DNA of 64,000 bases from an uncultured Saprospiraceae bacterium (GCA_937974625.1 CALJVJ010000019.1:1-64000), one strand, 5' to 3'; counted from the stretch's first letter, positions 27,401 through 36,059 are shown. Program-made: numbers and translations. Notes: generated from the letters alone by a model not told the origin.

Positions 27401-28741
27401 TATGGGAGGAATGGATGTTTCACAGGCTTCAATTGAACTATTTCCTTCATTAGGACAAGCTCCCTTGTATAAACCATAAGTGAAAACAGCAGCCCCTTTA
27501 GGTTGGACCATGAATTCAAAATCTCCACTTTCTAAGACATCAAAACGAAACCATTTGGATTGAAATTCTTGTCTACTAGGAGAACATGCCTCCTTTTCGT
27601 CAAAACCAGAACCTTTAGTTTTATCTACAGAAATAGGTGCGCTTCCACATAACTGAATGGCATTGACACAATCCGCGGTGGAGTCTACAGACACAATAAC
27701 TTTTCCATCGAAAGTCTCTGTCATCATCGTGACTTGGTCAATATCTATTGCGGTTGGAGGAAAGGAAACATTTACGAAACTACTATCCCCGACAGCACCG
27801 ATGGCCCGAAAACAGATATTAAAAATTGGGGTACTATCTGCTACAACTAAACCTAGAGTATCTGTATCATGCAAGTAGGTTAAAGCCAAATTACCTGTGG
27901 AGGTGTTTGTCTCATCAAAATCACTTAAAGCTAAATGCTCTATTTGAAAGCTATCGACCCGGGCATACTCCAACACACTGGCATCCCAAGAAAGTGGAAA
28001 GCGCATTGTCTCTAAAAAAGCTACATTCTCTGCATAAACAGGTAAACAAAAAACTTCATCAGGTACTACCGTCGCTTCTCCAGCATCTATTCTGAATATA
28101 CAATCGGGGGTATCTTCTGGGTCTAAGCATGGGTCGCAAACCAAACCTTCGGAATCGCAGAACTCAACGTAGAAATCTAAAAGTTCACCTTGGTCATTTC
28201 TTTCTGAATTAAAATCACCTACCCTTAAAGTCCATGTCCCATTTACTCTTCCTTCATCAAAATCTGCTAAAGACCCTCTAAACGGATAATAGGTTCCTTC
28301 TAATATTCCTTGGCCTGCCCAATTTTGGTCATTGCTAAACTTAGCATCGTAATTATCGTCTGGCTCTGCGGTCACATTGTTTCTCACAAAAGCAATATCA
28401 AAAGTCCGATTATCTGTCTGTCCATTAGAGCCCTGAGAAAAAGTTACAGGACCAATTAATTCGACGATATCTCCAGCAGGAGATACTAGTTCTATTAATA
28501 AATCTCCTGAATATTGGTGGGTAAATTTTACGCCTACTTTACTAACACATTGGTCAGCATTCGCCAAGGAGTTATTTTTTATATTAAATATATTGAGTTG
28601 GTACTCTCTGAAACTAAGGTCATCTTCGATAGGCGCAGGGCAATTTTCACAAGGACAAGAATCCACTTCTTGAGCATTAGAAGAAGTAATAAAAAGAAAG
28701 CATAAAAAAAATGAAAATAGTGGCTTTAAGGAATACTTCAT
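21470..28741 (-). CDS. Giant repeat adhesin with CHU_C/gliding-motility sorting domain
   Basis: This is a 2423-residue secreted protein. I place the start at ATG 28741 because it begins a clean signal peptide (MKYSLKPLFSFFLCFLFITS, cleaved after NA-Q); an upstream in-frame ATG at 28816 would add 25 residues and bury it. In order: a P/proprotein-convertase-like beta domain (about 44-197), a cohesin-like domain (about 217-350), a pre-peptidase-like beta-sandwich (about 370-515), about 20 Ig/PKD-like repeats of ~82 residues (about 517-2164; pattern LTCxNPxLTLDG ... YxWT ... GxYxLxVxNxxNGC), a SprB-type repeat (about 2169-2240), a PKD-like unit, and the CHU_C domain (about 2331-2423, with NAITPNGDGSNDFF and NRWGDVLY). 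CHU_C domains direct proteins through T9SS to the cell surface. A role in adhesion or gliding is inferred from family. Confidence 0.93.
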   Translation of the reverse strand: MKYSLKPLFSFFLCFLFITSSNAQEVDSCPCENCPAPIEDDLSFREYQLNIFNIKNNSLANADQCVSKVGVKFTHQYSGDLLIELVSPAGDIVELIGPVTFSQGSNGQTDNRTFDIAFVRNNVTAEPDDNYDAKFSNDQNWAGQGILEGTYYPFRGSLADFDEGRVNGTWTLRVGDFNSERNDQGELLDFYVEFCDSEGLVCDPCLDPEDTPDCIFRIDAGEATVVPDEVFCLPVYAENVAFLETMRFPLSWDASVLEYARVDSFQIEHLALSDFDETNTSTGNLALTYLHDTDTLGLVVADSTPIFNICFRAIGAVGDSSFVNVSFPPTAIDIDQVTMMTETFDGKVIVSVDSTADCVNAIQLCGSAPISVDKTKGSGFDEKEACSPSRQEFQSKWFRFDVLESGDFEFMVQPKGAAVFTYGLYKGACPNEGNSSIEACETSIPPIEGNIIGLSDNPTASFGDLGSVPTDFSASLSITQGETYFLLIDNVSSNGIGFDLTFAGTAVIGDETLQAKIADPGILNCTNPTLKLDATQSTQGSQYTPTWNSSEEGVIDFSTDFYQPLITVGGTFTLVIKDARSGCVVKDSVRVNTDMVFPDAVANGGGTIDCTAPSLTIDNTGSSVGTNFAIKWTNLDTTIPDLPTTQELLVDIAGNYELEITNTENGCISKDSVNVAADFQEPQLTAADNFISCLEPLATLRATSTTENVEYEWTGDGLGTPEVTAEILVNDTGMYIVKVKAPNGCVTMDEVFVRDDRVFPLVEAGDDFQLNCYNPTLTLDGEGTSLGSTFQYNWSTKDGHFLPTSDTTSLTPEIDEGGLYILQVTNSTNGCISMDSVRIDTSFTAPFIRLTGNTILTCNNPALVINATNSDSGATFQFDWFGEDGKVLENADTYRPTVTQAGNYILNIQNTENGCPSTAIRTITSDADLPIAEAGPSDILACNKQLVMLDGTKSSLGPLFSYEWTGPGNILSDEGTTAGTETEGLFTLTVSNRNTGCTAQDTVRIFANFVKPAIIIPEDTVLTCENPSLLLAATSVVENTGFTWLLPDGDTSRTGVINVMSVGAYFITVTGENGCINFGEVKVTSNQELPAIKIEDPETLTCMKDQVTLIGENSEQGPNLDFLWSTLDGRFAQDSQANEINPIVVEGGKYTLEIRNSRTGCISKESIEVPSSVDNPQINIDGEPEIYTCTNQSIALAATSNVENAQFQWKSDSAVIAESATYEATAPGIYSILVINPANNCSTLSSVEVKADTIAPFADAGPTKELNCLIGNVTLDGSLSESGTEFDYIWNTPTNEVFSGTVQIEATTPGLYNLIVVNQNNGCRTIDTVSVTEARDNPISDAGRDTIYCTGEEELDFVLGGNLTSQGNNFLYSWRNKSMEILGTDIQQRVSLADTFYLKVINTDNQCESIDSVIVSEKVGPQVSIDKAGAIDCSTNELTYIAVSDIASTTLKWFGSFETLGSELTVTDALLEEEFVALAEDTLTGCLGQSVTVRVMEDRMKPRLDAGEDTELNCSDTLRLAGQSLSAGIETAINWRTDDGNIVGSKNELNPIADAAGTYILSIENTQNFCVNEDTVVVSTDQILPTVNLGVDEILTCNESVVSIEPDTISRGANFYYTWKDNNDKIIARTDTLLVDLSGIYQLTVIDSSNLCTKSDVIEVIDSLNPPFIEIENPDIITCINNQVVLNTNSNLTEGSYQWTILSETGHILGSSRSPDLLVDSAGTYQIEVTNEFTGCQGVKNIAVIDLRETIEIEAGPDKTLTCFADTTVLAAGTIFTNSDHLSFNWTASLEEFIPIDTSLIFTIDKVGTYFLKVIDTLSFCEAIDSFKVDKNIAAINYSIGETVTLDCLADSVGVGDLNNLGQDNYIYNWTTNDGLIIGRTDEPLAFATRGGLYQLFIQNTLNGCSAVDTQRVIADLRFPNVDVGIGTLLTCINNEITIGGENTSIGDNFKYEWTTLDGNILSGASTPFAKINESGDYQLSVLDTTNQCEISESIVIRANQQFPEVVLPTGLNINCKDDFIDIEPTIELPENGVEVVWSTTNGGLLSDTTSFIAKAGKPGLYFLALKDTSNSCVALDTVEIIDNRLLPEVVTLENRMLGCSDVSITIDAQGSAFGPDILYKWLNDAGQTLSNNTTLTVDNPGSYILEVSDRSNSCVNADTVLVTENNNPPTSAFLAIESPSCNGIDNGYIEVLEVIGGTPSYRYALEAEEPILTSIFSDLAPNTYLLTITDELDCSWDTTILLTQPELIQAAIEVSADNLVTGESATFNVTTSIPDEDIVDIIWTPTDLFNCFQCTEVTTSFINNTTVGVTITDANGCESYSSLEVEVALAAVPNAITPNGDGSNDFFIIPQIERDPDGYPDSELIIFNRWGDVLYKAAPYDNNWDGRNNGGGSLVEGTYYYVIRLDTREGEFMKGDITIIRR

Positions 28742-29122
28742 CAACTTAGCAAGAAGGTTGCTAAATAGCACATAATTAGGAGATAAAAAAAGTTGTTCAT
28801 GGAAGTTCAATATCAAAATATGCTTATGTTTCTTTATCTGTAAAATCGGTTAAAATGGATATTTATTGTAAAATTAATTCACTTAGGAATAGCACGCAAC
28901 CCAAAAAACGATTTACGCAGCTTGGAGACAAAAATTTAATTTCGTTATTCCATATACGAGAAGAATTAATTTAGGATGTAATTTACATTAAATATTTTTA
29001 TAATATATTAAACTGACTATTTATTACCAAAATGTCATTTTATTAAACAATTAAACCATAAATCTCCTTACTTTTTGAGACATTTGGAAGAATCCTCACT
29101 CATCACTTAATTTTAGACTAAA
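28742..29122. other. Divergent intergenic region, no gene seen
   Basis: This stretch separates two divergent secreted-protein genes and is very AT-rich. It must carry both promoters. I see only imperfect upstream elements (TACTTTTTG facing right near 29070 and TATTTTG facing left near 28820) and no ORF or strong hairpin. Confidence 0.5.
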
Positions 29123-30877
29123 ATGAAGTATTTATTTTCTCTAATTCTATTCCTGTTCCAAGTCGCTGCTTTTGGTCAATTTTATACTGGAACTATAACA
29201 GAAGATTATCAAATACAATTAACAAAAATAGAAAATCCATTAGCCCAACCTAGAAAAAAACCACCCATTTTCAATCAATTGGATGGTTTTCCATTAAGTT
29301 TACCTAATGACCCTAGTAGCCCTAATTTAAGAAATATCACTTTAGAAGATATAAATAACGACGGAATTCAGGATTTCTTATTTAGTGCGAATAACATTTT
29401 ATACGCATATAGTAATACTACTCCCTTATGGGAAAAGGAAATGATTGGTACTGGAATTTATCCTCCATCGGTTGCGGACATTGACAATGATGGTGATTTA
29501 GAAATTATTCAAGTAACAGGTGGAAATGGAAGAAAAGGTAGGGTTTACGCTTTAGATCATTTAGGCAATAATTTGCCTGGTTTTCCAAAGAACTATGATG
29601 ATAATTGGATCATTACAACAGCAACACTAGCTGATTTAGATATTGATGGTCAAATGGAAATAATTTTTTTAGAAAGAAATCCTCCAAATGGCATCATTCA
29701 TATTTTAGATAATAAAGGAGAAATTTGGAATGCTAATTGGCCTATCCGGATTCCTGGCACTCCTTCTACATCTCCTAGTGTTGGGGATATTGACAATGAT
29801 GGCAGGAAAGAAATAGTTGTTGCTTCGACCACCGTTTTGTATGCATTTGATTTAGAAGGGAAATTAAAAGAAGGTTGGCCTGTTGAAGATTCGGATACAA
29901 GATTTAGTTTCCAATCTCCTATTTTAGTTGATTTAGACAATGATGAAGATTTAGAAATAGTTGGAGCAGCACATGGAACTTTACCACAATTCTATATTAA
30001 GCATCATGATGGTACTGATTTTAAAGCATGGCCATTTTTTGTCCCTGAACGAACCTGGTCATTTACCTCCCCTACTGTAATCCAAAAAGATGAGGAATAC
30101 CAAATAATTATGAGTAGACCAACACCTTTGACACCAATTAATTTAGATAAAGTATATATGTGGGATGTAGAAGGAAATCTGGCGGATGGTTTTCCGTTTG
30201 AAGATGAACTCGGAACACAAGGCGTAATTAGTGTAGCTAATATTGATGAGGACGAGGACATGGAAGTAATCTTTTCCACCAATACTTTCACAGAAGATGA
30301 AGGTAATGGATTTATCCATGCTATGAATTTAGATGGTAGTGGTATTGTGGAGGGATTCCCCCTTTCTGTAAATGGATTTACCATGATGAATGGAGCAGCA
30401 ATTGGAGATATCAATGGAGATGGACAGATGGATTTAACAGCGCTAGGCTACAATCCTGGTTTTGAGAATCAACCTCAAGTAGTCTATGTAAATAGTTTTG
30501 ATTTAGGAACTCCTTACAGCGAAGATAAAATCTTATGGAATACCTATAAAGGAAGCAATACAAGAGATGGAAATTTAGATAAATCGATAGTTTCTAGCCT
30601 TAATATTCCAAAAATAGAAGGCTTATCCTTAGACATTTTGCCCAATCCAATTTATGAAAAAGGAAGTATAAAAATGAAACTATCAAAGGAGTTAGAATTA
30701 ACTGGGACTTTAATTTCTATGGACGGACAATTTTCCCAATTCTTATTTCAAAATAACTTTAAAAAAGGTGTATATAATTTTAATTTATCTTCTCTTTTTC
30801 CAGGGGTGTATTTTTTGGTAATAAACGACGCTAAAAATCGGATAGTTACTAAAAAAATTATCGTGCAAAATAAATAG
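29123..30877 (+). CDS. FG-GAP/VCBS repeat protein with T9SS type A sorting domain
   Basis: This 584-residue secreted protein has the signal peptide MKYLFSLILFLFQVAAFGQ. A run of FG-GAP/VCBS-like beta-propeller repeats carries Ca2+-binding loops such as DIDNDGDLEI, DIDNDGRKEI, DLDNDEDLEI, NIDEDEDMEV and DINGDGQMDL. The C-terminal ~80 residues (LDILPNPIYEKGSIKMKL ... GVYFLVINDAKNRIVTKKI) form the T9SS type A sorting domain, which is cleaved on export, often with attachment to the surface. The function of the propeller is unknown; cell-surface binding is typical. It is divergent to the CHU_C adhesin and followed by a terminator about 250 bases after its stop. Confidence 0.92.
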   Translation: MKYLFSLILFLFQVAAFGQFYTGTITEDYQIQLTKIENPLAQPRKKPPIFNQLDGFPLSLPNDPSSPNLRNITLEDINNDGIQDFLFSANNILYAYSNTTPLWEKEMIGTGIYPPSVADIDNDGDLEIIQVTGGNGRKGRVYALDHLGNNLPGFPKNYDDNWIITTATLADLDIDGQMEIIFLERNPPNGIIHILDNKGEIWNANWPIRIPGTPSTSPSVGDIDNDGRKEIVVASTTVLYAFDLEGKLKEGWPVEDSDTRFSFQSPILVDLDNDEDLEIVGAAHGTLPQFYIKHHDGTDFKAWPFFVPERTWSFTSPTVIQKDEEYQIIMSRPTPLTPINLDKVYMWDVEGNLADGFPFEDELGTQGVISVANIDEDEDMEVIFSTNTFTEDEGNGFIHAMNLDGSGIVEGFPLSVNGFTMMNGAAIGDINGDGQMDLTALGYNPGFENQPQVVYVNSFDLGTPYSEDKILWNTYKGSNTRDGNLDKSIVSSLNIPKIEGLSLDILPNPIYEKGSIKMKLSKELELTGTLISMDGQFSQFLFQNNFKKGVYNFNLSSLFPGVYFLVINDAKNRIVTKKIIVQNK

Positions 30878-31209
30878 AAAAAAAATTAGGGTAAATAAAT
30901 AAAAAAAAATAAGCGAAATTTCTAGAAATCCAATAAAAATATTTTCAATTTAAAATACTGATAATCAATAAATTAAAAATTAAATATTTTAAATCTATTA
31001 TTTTTTTTAAAAATTTATTACCAAAAAATATAAAAATTGTGACTTGCTAAAATAACCCCCGTCTTAAAAGCGTATTTAAATTTGAAAGGAATCAACTTCT
31101 CATAAAGATTTGGTTTTTTGGGGTTTTTTAGCTCTTTCGGGTTCGCTCGAAAGGGCTTTTTTAGTAACCTCAAAACCAATTCTAAAATTAGAAAAATATC
31201 GCCTTATAT
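30878..31209. other. Intergenic region with strong terminator, possible small RNA
   Basis: No ORF of note is present. After a long A/T tract there is TAAATTTG at 31077-31084, matching the -7 consensus TAnnTTTG, and about 50 bases later a strong plus-strand hairpin. A ~70-nt transcript is conceivable, but no TTG sits at the usual -33 distance. Confidence 0.4.
31130..31162 (+). terminator. Strong Rho-independent terminator
   Basis: A 10-bp stem AGCTCTTTCG (31130-31139) / CGAAAGGGCT (31148-31157) with an 8-base loop is followed by a T run to 31162. The T tract orients it to the plus strand, so it ends either the FG-GAP transcript or a short independent RNA. Confidence 0.8.
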
Positions 31210-33801
31210 TTAACTTTCATAACCTCTTGTAACTCTTATTCCTTTTTCCTTTCTTGCCAAACAATTACTGATTTTTTCCATTAGTTCCTCTGGGCCAAAT
31301 GGTTTCCCTACATGGTCATTCATTCCAAATAATTGTGCTTTATCTTTTTCTGTTAAATAAGCCGAGGCAGTCAATGCAATAATTGGTACATTGGCAATGG
31401 TCGGGTCATGAGATTTTCTAATCTCTGCAGTCGCTCGGTACCCATCCATTTTTGGCATTTGAATATCCATTAAAACTAAATCAAAATAAGACTCATTAAT
31501 TCGGTCCAATGACTCCAGCCCATTATTAGCGGTAGTTACTACCACGCCTAATTTGGTCAGCATTTTTCGGACGACCAATTGATTGATTTTATTATCCTCT
31601 ACTACCAAAATCTTTTTACCGACTAAATAATGATAAGGTAATAATTCATTTTGGCCACTAGTCTCTGTTTTGATAAGATTTGAAGGAATGGTGTAAGGTA
31701 AATACACTTTGAAAGTGGTGCCTTCTCCTAAAATACTGGTCGCTTCTACCCTACCGTTTTGTAAATCAACTAATCGTTTGGTAATGGCTAACTCTAATCC
31801 ACTAGTATTAAACCCTTCATAAATATCAGCTTCTGGGTCTCTAGTAAATTTACGGAACATCTCCTCTAATTTCGCTTTCTCTATGCCTCTTCCGTTGTCT
31901 TCAATGATAATTTCTAAAGTGACGTTTCTATCATTTAGTTGGTATAAACCTATTTTAGTATTTATCTCTCCGGTATCCGTATAACTCAAAGAATTACTAA
32001 TCAAATTAGTTAATATTTGATTTAATCTTACCGGGTCACCTGTCAATAATTCTGGGACCTTTTTATCAATCTCAAAAGATAATTTTACATCCTTTTCTTC
32101 TGCAGGTATTTGTGACCACTTATGTACATCTTCAATGATTTGTGGCAGTTTGAAGTCTCTGGTCTGCATAACTAACTTACCAGCTTCAATTTTTGAATAA
32201 TCTAAAACATCATTGATAAATACGACTAGGTTATTTGCAGAAAACTGCAAATTTCTCAAAGATTCCTTTTGGTCTTCTCTTGGATTTTCCTCTAATAATA
32301 AATGACTCAAACCGACAATAATATTGATTGGTGTCCGCATTTGATGACTCATCATCGCTAAGAAACTATCTCTTGCAAACGAAGAACGTTCAATTGATTC
32401 TCGTTCTGCCATTTCTCCAACCAACTTATTATTCAATAAATCTAAGCTTGCTGCTTTTTCTTTTAACTGAATATTTTTACGGTCAATTTCAGAGGCTTGC
32501 CATAAAATTTCTTCATTCTTATCTTTAAGAATGATATTCGCCTTTTTCTTACGTTGATAACTTCTAAATAAAGTAGCTAAAAATCCAGCTATTAAAGCAA
32601 TCACAGCTAATAAAAAGCCTCTTAATTTTAAATTGTTCGCCTTATCTTTTTCTAAGGTGGCTATTTGTTGTTTATGTTCTTCTGCTTCGGATTCGGATTC
32701 ATATCGGGTGGTCAATTCAAGCATTGCCGTTGCCTTATCTTGGTCGTATAAAGCAGTTTGGCTTGCTGAAAAAGCTCTTTGATACTCTAATGCTAATTCA
32801 TTATCTCCCATTTTTGCGAAGGTGGTAGCTATTTCTTCATAAAAAACAGGTACTTCCGATTTAACTTTAATTGCAGCTAATAAATTGGCCGCTTTATTTA
32901 GGAATGGAGCTGCTTTTTGCTTCTCTCCTAGTTGTGCATGAATGATTCCAAAATTTTTCAAACTCTCTGCCGTACCTAAGGTATCTTTGATTTCTGTTCT
33001 CAAATCATATGCAATGGTATTATTCTCTTTAGCTTCGTCATAATTTTTTTGAGCTAAATAAGTAAGGGCTAAATCGTTATAGTCTGTAGCTATATTTGGC
33101 AAATCTTCTAAAGAACCATGTAAATCTAAGGATTGAGAAAAATATACAAGCGCACCTTCATAATCCCCTAATTCTAAGGTGATTTTCCCTAAGAATCGCG
33201 CAATTGCTGCTGCTTTTTCGTAAGCTTCTTCCTTAATATTTAAATCAAAAGCCTTATTATAACTTTCTTTTGCTTTGCCTAAGTAATTCTGAGCTAGAAA
33301 TACATCACCCAATGATTTATGAACTCTAGCTAGTTGCTGCGCATTAGATAATTTTTCAAACCTGTCTTTTGCTCGATTTAAATTAATAATGGCATTATTG
33401 TAATCCTTTTGAAAGTAAAAGATTTCCCCTATGTGTAGGTTTACCTTTGCAATTCCATCTTCATTATTGGATTTTTTCCAACCATCCAATGCTAATATTA
33501 AAAATTCTGTTGCATTGGTATAATCAAATCGTTGTTTGGATACGATTCCTAAAATTTCATTGGATTTAGCGATGGCGGTTGCATTAACGGTTTCTGTGGC
33601 TAAAATCAAACCTTTCTCTGCGTTCTTTTTTGCAAAAGAAAGTTCATCAATAGCTAGATATTCATCAGCAACTTTATTAAAAATGGTGGGATTTTGTTCA
33701 GCAATGGCACGTTTTTCTAATTGCAATAGTTCTATATTGTCTGCCAAACCTGAATAAGAAAGCAATAGGCTCAATATGCCTAATAATATTGTAGTTCTCA
33801 T
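31210..33801 (-). CDS. TPR hybrid sensor histidine kinase with receiver domain
   Basis: This 863-residue protein has a signal-like N-terminus, TPR repeats (about 20-370), one transmembrane helix (about 390-411), a coiled linker, a HisKA domain with the phospho-accepting H486 in MSHQMRTPIN, an HATPase domain (NGRGIEKA near 635) and a C-terminal receiver (about 728-845) with the phospho-accepting D779 in LVLMDIQMPKMDG. The TPR sensor is expected to lie outside the cytoplasm. No HPt or DNA-binding output domain is present, so the signal must pass to a separate partner. The gene is monocistronic. A purine-rich AAAGGAG stretch lies before the ATG, which is less usual in this phylum. Confidence 0.93.
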   Translation of the reverse strand: MRTTILLGILSLLLSYSGLADNIELLQLEKRAIAEQNPTIFNKVADEYLAIDELSFAKKNAEKGLILATETVNATAIAKSNEILGIVSKQRFDYTNATEFLILALDGWKKSNNEDGIAKVNLHIGEIFYFQKDYNNAIINLNRAKDRFEKLSNAQQLARVHKSLGDVFLAQNYLGKAKESYNKAFDLNIKEEAYEKAAAIARFLGKITLELGDYEGALVYFSQSLDLHGSLEDLPNIATDYNDLALTYLAQKNYDEAKENNTIAYDLRTEIKDTLGTAESLKNFGIIHAQLGEKQKAAPFLNKAANLLAAIKVKSEVPVFYEEIATTFAKMGDNELALEYQRAFSASQTALYDQDKATAMLELTTRYESESEAEEHKQQIATLEKDKANNLKLRGFLLAVIALIAGFLATLFRSYQRKKKANIILKDKNEEILWQASEIDRKNIQLKEKAASLDLLNNKLVGEMAERESIERSSFARDSFLAMMSHQMRTPINIIVGLSHLLLEENPREDQKESLRNLQFSANNLVVFINDVLDYSKIEAGKLVMQTRDFKLPQIIEDVHKWSQIPAEEKDVKLSFEIDKKVPELLTGDPVRLNQILTNLISNSLSYTDTGEINTKIGLYQLNDRNVTLEIIIEDNGRGIEKAKLEEMFRKFTRDPEADIYEGFNTSGLELAITKRLVDLQNGRVEATSILGEGTTFKVYLPYTIPSNLIKTETSGQNELLPYHYLVGKKILVVEDNKINQLVVRKMLTKLGVVVTTANNGLESLDRINESYFDLVLMDIQMPKMDGYRATAEIRKSHDPTIANVPIIALTASAYLTEKDKAQLFGMNDHVGKPFGPEELMEKISNCLARKEKGIRVTRGYES

Positions 33802-34244
33802 GTAATCTCCTTTTATAGATTACTAAAGCAAAATTATCGCCAAAAAGGGTTTGTAACGCTTTTTATTACTCAAAAGAGAAAGAAAATTTTAGGACACCTC
33901 AACTATTTACAATTGGAAGGAACCTAGACATGGTATTTTTTTAGCCAAAATAGCGAGAAAAAGCATTTGCAAAGGAGTATATATTATCGGGTAACAAGTC
34001 TATTTTATAAAAGGATTCGTCAATGATAAAGGTTTTGCGGGTGAATTTTAAACCAGATAAAATCTAGTATTGTAATTATTTTAGAAGCAACAAACATGAT
34101 TTTATGTTAACGGTTTGCAAACGAATAACATTTTGTCGATTATTTTCATTAAATTAACGTAAAATGCAAAAGTATTAACAATACCACTTATAATAATAAA
34201 GTCTATTACTCAATTCAAGGAAGCACCATAACTAAACGAGCTGA
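33802..34244. other. Divergent intergenic region, no gene seen
   Basis: This 443-base region lies between the histidine kinase and the GldM-tail protein. It is AT-rich with no convincing ORF. It contains a perfect 10-bp palindrome GTTTGCAAAC (34113-34122) that could be a regulator site, and a leftward TAATTTTG element near the kinase start. Confidence 0.45.
33829..33836 (-). promoter_or_regulatory. Candidate -7 promoter element of histidine kinase
   Basis: The minus strand reads TAATTTTG, an exact fit to the Bacteroidota TAnnTTTG -7 element, about 28 bases before the ATG. A TTG at the normal -33 spacing is not evident. Confidence 0.35.
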
Positions 34245-35981
34245 ATGGATAGAATTATCAAAAAGAAGCATCCTGACCAATCCCCCAATTGGTTAATTTA
34301 CGTCCTGAAAGGCTTACTGCTTTTTTTGTTATTCTGGAATTTAAATAAGCAATTTCCTAATGGTTTTCTGCATGTCTCTTCTAAACCTGATAAATTTCAC
34401 GCAGTTTATAATAAAACGGATGTCGAAGAAGTTTCTTACAATCAATTATTGAGTACAACTCGACCAAAAATTGACCATTATATGCAATGGGGCAATAGTA
34501 AAATTCCATTTACTGACCCCGAAATAAAACAGCCAACGGCTATTCCTTATCAAATATTTTCTCAAAAAGAATTTGCAAATATTTGGACAGATTCATTTTC
34601 CGTGCAATATAAGGGGCATATTTTAACACCCAATAAGGTAAATGCCATATTTATTGACGATGATAATATCGTAGCCACTTGTGAGGATGAAGGGGATTTC
34701 TCCACCTGCTTTTTCTCTAACTTGCGCCATCATCGGAATGATTTTGCCTTGTGGTTATCGGTAGAAACAGAAGAGGAAAAAACATTTTTTGCACGAATCA
34801 AAGTCACTGAAAAATCTGATTTAGATTTTGTAATAAACGAAGATACTTACCGTTTTTGGAAGAAATTAATTAATAGAGATAAACATAAATCCATTGATAA
34901 CTTGACCGTCGTAAAACCCGTTTTTAAAGAACATGACTACCTTTTTCAATGGGGGGAATGGGAAAGATACGCGCATGGCCCTAAGGGAGGACGGCGAGCT
35001 AAAGTTGGCATTAAAACTTTTGAAAAATGGGTTCAAGAATCGCCGAAACTTTTTAAGGATAATGAGTTTGTTCCCTTTAGTATTTCTGTGAATCATTGGA
35101 ACCAAAAAGATTGGAATCAATGCTATATCTCCAGAAAAACAGAAAAATCCCCAATAATTAGTAATAATGAATGTTTTAAAGATCTGGTCAACAGTGTCAA
35201 AGTTGGTCACACCCTTTCTTTATTCTTGTTTATCAAAGGAGACTTTTTAAAAACTTTGTCTCCTAATTCATTGAATGGCTTGCCAGGGTTCATGGTTAAT
35301 GATGAATATGTCCGTTTTTTAGTTCCCATTGAAATAGTTGAAGATAGTTTTGATGAGTCTAATGCTCCATTGAAACTGACGACCTCTACCTTTAGTTTTC
35401 AATTGAATTCTAGCTTGGGAGAAAATGCTATTGTCAAATTAGATACTAAAAATCCAAAAAATGCTTCTTTATTTAAGCACTATTCGGAAAGTGAAAGTGC
35501 AAAAATTATCCACGTTGATGATTTTAAGACTATTCGAAGGGTGATTACTTCAGATGATATTTTCATTAATCCAGAAGATATCAAGAAAACCTATATTTTA
35601 CCGGAAAAGGTATTCAAATCGACTACCTTCCCTGAGTTTTATGACTTTAATATCCAACAACCATTAATTAAGTTGAGAGGCTTGAGTACCGTTTTAGACA
35701 AAACTACCTACGATTTAGAAGCCTTTAAAAAGTCTAAAAAAGGCTTTGAATTTTTTATTGGAAACGAGAAAGTTAAACTATTGCAAGTACATTTCACAGT
35801 AGTACCTAAAGAAGGTAAAGCAATTCAATACGTTACTAATAATTTTACACGTAATGATATTCAAAGAAGACTTAAAAAAATCAAGCGGGAAACAAGCCTT
35901 TATTTTGATAAAATTATTTTTGAAAAAGCTGATGGAGCACAATTATTGTTTCCACTTACCACCGCTATACATTTGAAATAA
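34245..35981 (+). CDS. Single-pass membrane protein with GldM-like C-terminal domain
   Basis: This 578-residue protein has a short basic cytosolic N-terminus, one transmembrane helix (about 17-35, WLIYVLKGLLLFLLFW) and a large extracytoplasmic part. The C-terminal ~90 residues (KGFEFFIGNEKVKLLQVHFT ... SLYFDKIIFEKADG) align by eye with the last domain of GldM, the T9SS/gliding motor shaft protein. GldM also has one N-terminal helix and a periplasmic multi-domain body of similar size. The central part (about 60-480) is not recognised. It is the first of four same-strand genes encoding membrane or lipoproteins. A role in envelope-spanning force or signal transfer is speculation. It is not the canonical GldM, since gldKLN are absent here. 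Confidence 0.6.
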   Translation: MDRIIKKKHPDQSPNWLIYVLKGLLLFLLFWNLNKQFPNGFLHVSSKPDKFHAVYNKTDVEEVSYNQLLSTTRPKIDHYMQWGNSKIPFTDPEIKQPTAIPYQIFSQKEFANIWTDSFSVQYKGHILTPNKVNAIFIDDDNIVATCEDEGDFSTCFFSNLRHHRNDFALWLSVETEEEKTFFARIKVTEKSDLDFVINEDTYRFWKKLINRDKHKSIDNLTVVKPVFKEHDYLFQWGEWERYAHGPKGGRRAKVGIKTFEKWVQESPKLFKDNEFVPFSISVNHWNQKDWNQCYISRKTEKSPIISNNECFKDLVNSVKVGHTLSLFLFIKGDFLKTLSPNSLNGLPGFMVNDEYVRFLVPIEIVEDSFDESNAPLKLTTSTFSFQLNSSLGENAIVKLDTKNPKNASLFKHYSESESAKIIHVDDFKTIRRVITSDDIFINPEDIKKTYILPEKVFKSTTFPEFYDFNIQQPLIKLRGLSTVLDKTTYDLEAFKKSKKGFEFFIGNEKVKLLQVHFTVVPKEGKAIQYVTNNFTRNDIQRRLKKIKRETSLYFDKIIFEKADGAQLLFPLTTAIHLK

Positions 35982-36023
35982 AGCTGTCTAGACTTTTTAT
36001 TTCCTGCTCTTATATTAATTTAC

Positions 36024-36031
36024 TATGTTTG
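36024..36031 (+). promoter_or_regulatory. Candidate -7 promoter element of lipoprotein gene
   Basis: TATGTTTG matches TAnnTTTG exactly and lies 28 bases upstream of the ATG at 36060. The -33 TTG is not clear. Confidence 0.35.
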
Positions 36032-36059
36032 TTCAACTAACAAAAGTAAATTAAAACCT

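Noticed and set aside
21470..28741. Regularly repeating sequence as a CRISPR array
   Set aside because: The repeats are diverged protein-coding Ig-like domains of about 246 bases in one open frame, not short identical repeats with spacers.
28739..28816. Upstream ATG at 28816 for the CHU_C adhesin
   Set aside because: It would place 25 extra residues before an otherwise perfect signal peptide starting at 28741.
34113..34122. Palindrome GTTTGCAAAC as a firm regulator site
   Set aside because: A 10-bp AT-rich palindrome without a second copy or known regulator is not strong enough; it is only mentioned in the intergenic entry.
34245..35981. Canonical GldM of the T9SS core operon
   Set aside because: Only the C-terminal domain resembles GldM, and gldK, gldL and gldN are not adjacent.
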